Position numbers and translations under genes: made by a program. This document shows, in pieces, positions 62,622 to 64,000 of a DNA stretch of 64,000 nt; within the stretch, counting starts at the first letter, position 1, and each line of letters begins with the position of its first letter. The notes below the pieces were generated by a model. The model did not search any database, had not been told where the DNA came from, and saw only the letters and a program-made list of their open reading frames with translations. The stretch spans positions 2,170,001 through 2,234,000 of the forward strand of contig CAVVTG010000002.1 of the NCBI GenBank assembly GCA_963751105.1, in the 5' to 3' direction. The DNA comes from JACVRW01 sp963751105. GTDB lineage: Bacteria > Actinomycetota > Thermoleophilia > Solirubrobacterales > Thermoleophilaceae.

Positions 62622-62627
62622 TATACT
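62622..62627 (+). promoter_or_regulatory. Possible -10 element TATACT
   Basis: TATACT at 62622-62627 lies about 35 bases before the first stem of the riboswitch and could start its transcript. No clear -35 hexamer is visible at the right distance. Confidence 0.35.
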
Positions 62628-62654
62628 GGCGCGCCAAGTCAGTGCCTGCCTAAT

Positions 62655-62805
62655 CCCTATCGGCCTCCACCTTGGCCGCCGGGGAGCGGGGGAACCGTTC
62701 GGAGATCGTCGAAAGAAGGTCTCCGAGGGGGCGAATCGGCCCATCACCGGGTCGTAGCGCTGCTCTTCGAGCGCGAGCCCGTCAGCTAACCCCGTAGGCC
62801 GGAAC
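62655..62805 (+). promoter_or_regulatory. ydaO/yuaA-type c-di-AMP riboswitch
   Basis: The 3' half contains GCCCGTCAGCTAACCCCG followed by TAGGC (62777-62799), the hallmark end of the ydaO-yuaA class. Upstream are CGGGGAGCGGGGGAACC and GAGGGGGCGAATCGG blocks matching the conserved core. Stem P1 pairs CGGCCT (62661-62666) with AGGCCG (62796-62801). In actinobacteria this class senses cyclic di-AMP and controls cell-wall hydrolases, matching the M23 gene that starts 35 bases downstream. Confidence 0.9.
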
Positions 62806-62835
62806 AAGAAGAGAGGCCATAGGGATTTGCGACAC

Positions 62836-64000
62836 ATGCATGCTTCGGCGAGGCTAGGTGCCGGCGCGCTCGTTCTCTGCGCGCTCGCTCTCGCGCCTCC
62901 AGCCGCGGGACAGACTTCTCCGGGAGGCGGCGGCGTCTCCTACGTGGCCACGCCGAAGATCGCCAAGGTGAGTTGCCTGCGCAAGTGCGCGTCACGGAAG
63001 CGCGCCCAGGCCGGCAGCACCCTCCGGATCACCGGAAGCGCCCTGGCGAGCGTGGACGAGGTGACCTTCCACGGCAGCTACGGCTCGTCCGACGACGTCG
63101 CGGTACGGGTCCGCGCCGGCAGCGACACCAGGATCCAGGCCACGGTGCCCTCGGGCGCGCTCACCGGACCGCTCTCCGCTTCGACGGCCGACGGCACACG
63201 CTCGCGCAAGTCCAAGCCGGTTCCCCTTCTGCCGCCCCCGCCACCCGAGCCCAACCTCGAGCTCTCCCCCGTTCCCGGCCCGTCGGTGGCCGGAGCGCCG
63301 AAGCTCGAAACCGGAACCAGCCGCACCAAGGCCTACGTGGGCGCGCGCCGCGCGGTCACGTTCTCGTTCCGGCTCTCGGGGGCCGCGCCGAGCGCCCTGA
63401 GCGTCGAGCTGGTCCGAGCGACCGACGGCGTGGCGGTCAAGTCCTGGGTACCGGAGAGTGTCCTCCCCGGCCAGATCTCGAGCGTCTCGTGGGACGGCCG
63501 GATCGGCCGCGCCGCGGCCGTGCCGGGCCGCTACTCGTTCCGCCTCACCGCCGCCGGGCCCGGCGGCGTGAGCGCCACGAGCTCCCAGGTGGGCGACGTC
63601 CAGCGCGACGCCTTCGACCTCTACGACCACATCTTCCCCATCCGCGGGCGTCACGACTACGGCGGGTCAGGGGCCGATTTCGGCTCCGGCCGTTCGGGTC
63701 ACTCCCATCAGGGCCACGACGTCTTCGCCAAGTGCGGCACGCCCATGGTGGCGGCACGCGGCGGCAAGGTCCAGTACGCGGGCTATCACGGCGCCGCGGG
63801 CAACTACCTGGTCATCGACGGCGCCGGCAGCGACCTCGACTACGCCTACATGCACATGGTCGAGCCGTCGGCCTTCCGCGCCGGCGACCGCGTGTACACC
63901 GGCCAGCGCATCGGCTCGGTGGGGGATTCGGGCAACGCGCAGGGCTGTCACCTGCACTTCGAGCTGTGGGCCGCGCCGGGCTGGTACGACGGCGGCGATC
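62836..64000 (+). CDS. Secreted M23-family peptidase (LytM), partial
   Basis: Frame open from ATG 62836 to the window end (388 codons, C-terminus missing). It has a signal peptide (GAGALVLCALALAPPAAG), an N-terminal Ig/IPT-like region with CLRKCASRKRAQAGSTL and a second beta module, then the LytM peptidase with HSHQGHDVFAKCG (H-x3-D) and GCHLHFELWAAPGW (H-x-H). It cleaves peptidoglycan peptide bridges outside the cell. The preceding c-di-AMP riboswitch ties wall turnover to second-messenger level. Confidence 0.93.
   Translation, partial: MHASARLGAGALVLCALALAPPAAGQTSPGGGGVSYVATPKIAKVSCLRKCASRKRAQAGSTLRITGSALASVDEVTFHGSYGSSDDVAVRVRAGSDTRIQATVPSGALTGPLSASTADGTRSRKSKPVPLLPPPPPEPNLELSPVPGPSVAGAPKLETGTSRTKAYVGARRAVTFSFRLSGAAPSALSVELVRATDGVAVKSWVPESVLPGQISSVSWDGRIGRAAAVPGRYSFRLTAAGPGGVSATSSQVGDVQRDAFDLYDHIFPIRGRHDYGGSGADFGSGRSGHSHQGHDVFAKCGTPMVAARGGKVQYAGYHGAAGNYLVIDGAGSDLDYAYMHMVEPSAFRAGDRVYTGQRIGSVGDSGNAQGCHLHFELWAAPGWYDGGD

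Overview
The window is a GC-rich (about 70%) bacterial chromosomal segment with dense coding, many 1- to 4-base start/stop overlaps and frequent GTG/TTG starts. Gene content points to a Gram-positive Actinomycetota, most plausibly a Thermoleophilia/Solirubrobacterales-like lineage: an LPXTG surface protein, OpcA beside Zwf, the order rplM-rpsI-glmM-glmS-acpS...nnr...alr, a transaldolase-phosphoglucose isomerase fusion, and a ydaO-type riboswitch ahead of a cell-wall peptidase. The lineage call is inference. No rRNA, tRNA, transposase, prophage or CRISPR array was seen.

Layout. 0-7.8 kb: a frameshifted PAP2 phosphatase and a frameshifted LPXTG protein; a minus-strand group of LysE exporter, EamA transporter, UlaG-like MBL hydrolase and an SCP2-SCP2-diiron fusion; divergently a MocR regulator with a crotonase. 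7.9-12.4 kb: first cytochrome oxidase cluster (coxB, A1-type ctaD, ctaA, ctaB). 12.6-24.5 kb: minus-strand pentose phosphate operon (ROK glucokinase, tkt, tal-pgi, gnd, zwf, opcA, pgl, GH15 hydrolase), nearly all translationally coupled, which would carry glucose released from an oligosaccharide into NADPH and pentoses. 24.9-35 kb: accessory genes (second ROK kinase, patatin lipase, zinc-finger anti-sigma-like protein, DsbA-like protein, ACC deaminase with a VOC protein, and an antiporter-GH31-YceI-deazaflavin reductase operon). 35-38.6 kb: MepA-like endopeptidase, small membrane proteins, AlkZ-like winged-helix protein, CBS protein, AraC-type regulator.

38.7-45 kb: second oxidase cluster (caa3-type coxB with a fused cytochrome c, A2-type ctaD, a tandem USP-like protein inserted in the operon, ctaE, a tiny membrane protein, inositol monophosphatase) followed on the other strand by a diheme cytochrome c lipoprotein and a GT4 glycosyltransferase. 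46.6-50.6 kb: small hypothetical proteins, a STAS protein, infA, a cold-shock protein, a crotonase and a HIT protein. 50.6-62.5 kb: a conserved housekeeping block (corA, cca, alr, CBS, nnr, acpS, glmS, glmM, rpsI, rplM) interrupted by an oppositely oriented aldo/keto reductase-TetR cassette with its own palindromic operator. 62.6-64 kb: a c-di-AMP (ydaO) riboswitch leading into an M23 peptidase cut by the window end.

Intergenic regions carry several repeat families: a 16-bp core TTGGCTGGGGAAGGGG in four places, two related hairpins with GTCCGACGA-type arms, a 166-bp palindrome whose arms contain the stop codons of two convergent genes, and a 28-bp repeat near three promoters or gene ends. The least explained items are the SCP2-diiron fusion, the USP-like protein inside the oxidase operon, the 155-residue acidic extension of ribosomal protein S9, the structured element at 43.2 kb and the repeat families.
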